Positions 7,770 through 9,451 of a stretch of DNA of 9,451 nucleotides are shown here, piece after piece. Source of the stretch: Crocinitomicaceae bacterium (GTDB lineage Bacteria; Bacteroidota; Bacteroidia; Flavobacteriales_D; Crocinitomicaceae); the NCBI GenBank assembly GCA_003512365.1, contig DORI01000020.1, positions 1 to 9,451 of the forward strand. The letters are read 5' to 3'. Within the stretch, counting starts at the first letter, position 1. Every line of letters begins with the position of its first letter. A program made the position numbers and the translations under genes. The notes beneath the pieces are model-generated. The model did not search any database. It was given only the letters and a program-made list of their open reading frames with translations, and had not been told where the DNA came from.

Positions 7770-7791
7770 ACAAACTTTTAAATTTTGAACG

Positions 7792-8106
7792 ATGGCATTT
7801 AATGGAGATGAGGGGTCCGTAGTTACCCTCGCAGAAGCTTCCTGTTGGACAGCAAACTACAGAAGAACCATTCCCACAGGTGAGATCATTTCTCAGTTCG
7901 TTGGGAGAAACAAGCTAATGGAAATCTTGAATCAAGACGAGTGCATAGGCGTAAGAATTTACTACGGCGTGGGTGATGACGGGAAAAAGAACTTAATTTT
8001 AGTGGGTGCTAAAGCCGATGAAAATGACATGGAACAGGGCGTTATTGTTGAAAGGGTTATTCCATGTCCACCAAAATGCCCTAGAAAAAACCCGTTAAAC
8101 AGTTGA
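7792..8106 (+). CDS. Small conserved protein with GVRIYYG core and CPPKC tail, function unknown
   Basis: The 104-residue product has no signal peptide or membrane helix and is probably cytoplasmic. Visible landmarks are an N-terminal 'SCWTANYR' (17-24), 'EIISQFVGRNKLMEIL' (31-46), 'ECIGVRIYYGVGDDGKKNLILVGAKADENDM' features across about 50-80, and the C-terminal 'PCPPKCPRKN' (91-100). From memory, small Bacteroidota proteins with the same WTxNYR / GxRIYYG / LxLVG / CPxxC layout are common, often described only as hypothetical; this could not be checked here. The four cysteines (18, 51, 92, 96) could bind a metal or react to redox state, but no known zinc fold is complete. The gene leads the operon, and its TGA overlaps the ATG of the membrane-protein gene by one base, which indicates linked expression and perhaps a shared task with it and the kinase. 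Confidence 0.85.
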   Translation: MAFNGDEGSVVTLAEASCWTANYRRTIPTGEIISQFVGRNKLMEILNQDECIGVRIYYGVGDDGKKNLILVGAKADENDMEQGVIVERVIPCPPKCPRKNPLNS

Positions 8107-8744
8107 TGATAGATTTAATCATTGAATTATTCACTTATGCGTCAATTTTAAGTTATCTGTTACCGGTAATTGCCGCTACAAAGTACAGGAGTGGGCTTGT
8201 TAAAGTAAGCAGGCCCATTTTTGTGTTGGTTTTTTCAGATTTTCTTTTTGTCCTTCTTGAAATTGTGTTTGCTTTTTGGATAAGTAATTCAAATCCAATT
8301 CAACACGTTTCTGTTTTTATTTCAACAATTATTATATTTAGTTATTACTATTCTATAAAATTCCATAGAACTGTTCTCCTAATTCTATTTACTTTGGCAT
8401 GCTTCTTTTTTGTTTATGAAACATTTATTTCCAATCGGATAATGGATAATAACACATTAATGTCTGTCTTTTCCAATGTGTCGATCAGTTTAATTTCTTT
8501 TATTCATCTTTTCCAATTATTCAGGTATGATGATAAGAATGTTTTGGAGTTTAAATTTCTATTTTACGTATCAACCGCCTTTTTCATTTTTAATTCATCC
8601 TCATTTTATGTAAATTTATTTGATTCGCACATTAGAACCAACGTGGGGTATTTACTTGCGATTATTTATCCTGTTTTCTCTATTCTACTTGTTGTACAAA
8701 ATGTTTTTATATCCAAAGCAATATGGACATTAAAGAGAGTTTGA
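8106..8744 (+). CDS. Seven-helix integral membrane protein, possible sensory partner of the kinase
   Basis: The start chosen is the ATG at 8106, whose A is the last base of the preceding TGA (TGATG), a typical stop-restart junction. A TTG three bases earlier would add one residue. The 212-residue protein is nearly all membrane helices, at about 5-24, 36-58, 65-84, 88-107, 117-139, 148-171 and 180-204. The loops are short, including basic 'TKYRSG' (25-30) and charged 'RYDDKNVLEFK' (140-150). There is no soluble domain, heme or metal motif, or catalytic signature. The last 22 bases overlap the histidine-kinase start, so all three genes appear translationally coupled. The kinase has no sensor domain of its own, so I infer that this protein may detect a membrane-related or small-molecule cue and pass it on. 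A transporter role cannot be excluded. Confidence 0.85.
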   Translation: MIDLIIELFTYASILSYLLPVIAATKYRSGLVKVSRPIFVLVFSDFLFVLLEIVFAFWISNSNPIQHVSVFISTIIIFSYYYSIKFHRTVLLILFTLACFFFVYETFISNRIMDNNTLMSVFSNVSISLISFIHLFQLFRYDDKNVLEFKFLFYVSTAFFIFNSSSFYVNLFDSHIRTNVGYLLAIIYPVFSILLVVQNVFISKAIWTLKRV

Positions 8745-9451
8745 TCCTAATTTTATCGGGGATTTTCTTTACGTTCACCCTCTCAGTTGGGATTGTATTT
8801 ATTTTGATATTTTTTAAGAAAAAGACAACCTATTTGCAGTCAATTTATGAAATTGAACTCAAAAACAAGGAGTTGGAAATGATGAACGCAGTTGTGCAGG
8901 CCCAAGAAACCGAACGCACGAACATTGCGAGAAATTTACACGATGAGGTAGGGGCAATTTTGGCCATGGCGCAAAGAAATTTAAGTGCATCGCTTGATAG
9001 CATGACAGGAGACGACGTGTTGCGCGAAGACATTGAATTCACCTTGGATGTCCTTGATCAATCCGTGGATAAAATACGCGCGATTTCTCACGGCATGTTA
9101 CCACACTTTTTGCTGAAATTCGGGCTTTTAAAAGCGCTTCAACGCTTGATAGATCAAACGGCAAAATCCCTCGGGAATCCCTGTTCGTATAGCGCTACGG
9201 TTTCAGCCGATATATTGTTGGAACAGCGCCAAGAAATTCATTTTTATTGCATTACAACGGAACTCATGAACAACCTGATGAAACATGCGCGCCCGCAATT
9301 CATCAACCTAAAACTAGACACCAAGGAAAACTGCTTGAATTTGCATATTCACCACGATGGGGTGGCAATTAATCAGGCAGATTACGAATATTTATTGCAT
9401 CACGGCAATGGGATGGGATTGGAATCCATTGCACACCGCTTACGCATCATC
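8723..9451 (+). CDS. DesK/HisKA_3-type sensor histidine kinase, 3' end outside window
   Basis: The frame stays open for 243 codons to the window end. Start ATG 8723 is preferred because it keeps the single membrane helix (about residues 7-31); it overlaps the membrane-protein gene by 22 bases. A short coiled-coil linker (about 38-62) leads to the HisKA_3 H-box QETERTNIARNLHDEVGAIL, with phospho-acceptor His73. The second dimerisation helix includes 'ISHGMLPHFLLKFGLLKAL' (121-139). The ATPase domain shows the N-box ELMNNLMKHA (180-189, Asn184) and the G2 box GNGMGLESIAHRL (228-240). The G1 box is reduced to HHDGVAIN (Asp212-Gly213), a variant like the 'HNGxGL' form I recall from other Bacteroidota kinases. 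There is no periplasmic or PAS/GAF input domain, so sensing must come from the membrane helix or a partner. Kinases of this family usually pair with a LuxR/NarL-type response regulator, expected downstream. Only the end of the ATPase domain seems missing. Confidence 0.93.
   Translation, partial: MDIKESLILILSGIFFTFTLSVGIVFILIFFKKKTTYLQSIYEIELKNKELEMMNAVVQAQETERTNIARNLHDEVGAILAMAQRNLSASLDSMTGDDVLREDIEFTLDVLDQSVDKIRAISHGMLPHFLLKFGLLKALQRLIDQTAKSLGNPCSYSATVSADILLEQRQEIHFYCITTELMNNLMKHARPQFINLKLDTKENCLNLHIHHDGVAINQADYEYLLHHGNGMGLESIAHRLRII

Larger units (their letters stand above)
7368..7791. other. Divergent intergenic regulatory region, no gene seen
   Basis: The 424 bases between the minus-strand surface-protein row and the plus-strand signalling operon contain no convincing ORF in either direction. 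Only peptides of a few codons occur, such as the ATG at 7578 that stops after five codons. The region is strongly AT-rich except near 7701-7730. It contains promoter-like sites for both directions, a 9-bp AT-rich inverted repeat, a GC-rich motif and a 6-bp inverted repeat, each listed separately. No T-tailed GC-rich hairpin was found. Confidence 0.7.

Noticed and set aside
8103..8105. TTG at 8103 as start of the membrane protein
   Set aside because: The ATG at 8106 forms the standard TGATG junction with the previous stop; using TTG would only add one Met.
8845..9042. Open frame on the minus strand inside the kinase region
   Set aside because: It lies opposite the H-box and helix coding sequence of a clear histidine kinase and has no recognisable features.

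Overview
The window suggests a member of the Bacteroidota. Three proteins carry C-terminal type IX secretion (T9SS) type A sorting domains. One protein has the 'NVGIGTTTP' and 'WPDYVF' hallmarks of Bacteroidota tail-fibre-like surface proteins. Promoter-like sites fit the Bacteroidota -7 consensus TAnnTTTG, intergenic DNA is AT-rich, and Shine-Dalgarno sequences are absent before the starts examined. The order cannot be fixed from the sequence; a flavobacterial or saprospirian relative is plausible. No rRNA, tRNA, CRISPR array, transposase or integrase was seen.

Left part (64-7367) is entirely on the minus strand and encodes exported or surface proteins. Reading along that strand, a tail-fibre-like protein (6228-7367), a small outer-membrane beta-barrel (5532-6194) and an M43-type metalloprotease with a T9SS tail (4096-5529) form a tight row with gaps of 33 and 2 bases. 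After a large imperfect palindrome (4016-4074) comes a beta-helix T9SS protein (1744-4020) that has lost its N-terminus, including the signal peptide. Its stop codon directly abuts the start of a WEKTFGG-repeat/PKD/T9SS protein (64-1743).

Middle (7368-7791) is a 424-base divergent intergenic region. It holds promoter-like sites for both directions, two palindromes that could be operators, and a short GC-rich motif that resembles one arm of the 4016-4074 palindrome.

Right part (7792-9451) is a plus-strand operon of a different kind. It encodes a 104-residue soluble protein with a 'GVRIYYG' core and a 'CPPKC' tail, a seven-helix membrane protein, and a DesK/HisKA_3-type histidine kinase cut off by the window end. 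The genes overlap by 1 and 22 bases. The kinase has one membrane helix and no sensor domain, so the seven-helix protein (perhaps with the small protein) may be its sensory input. This three-gene module is the best candidate here for an undescribed system; a response regulator gene would be expected just beyond the window.
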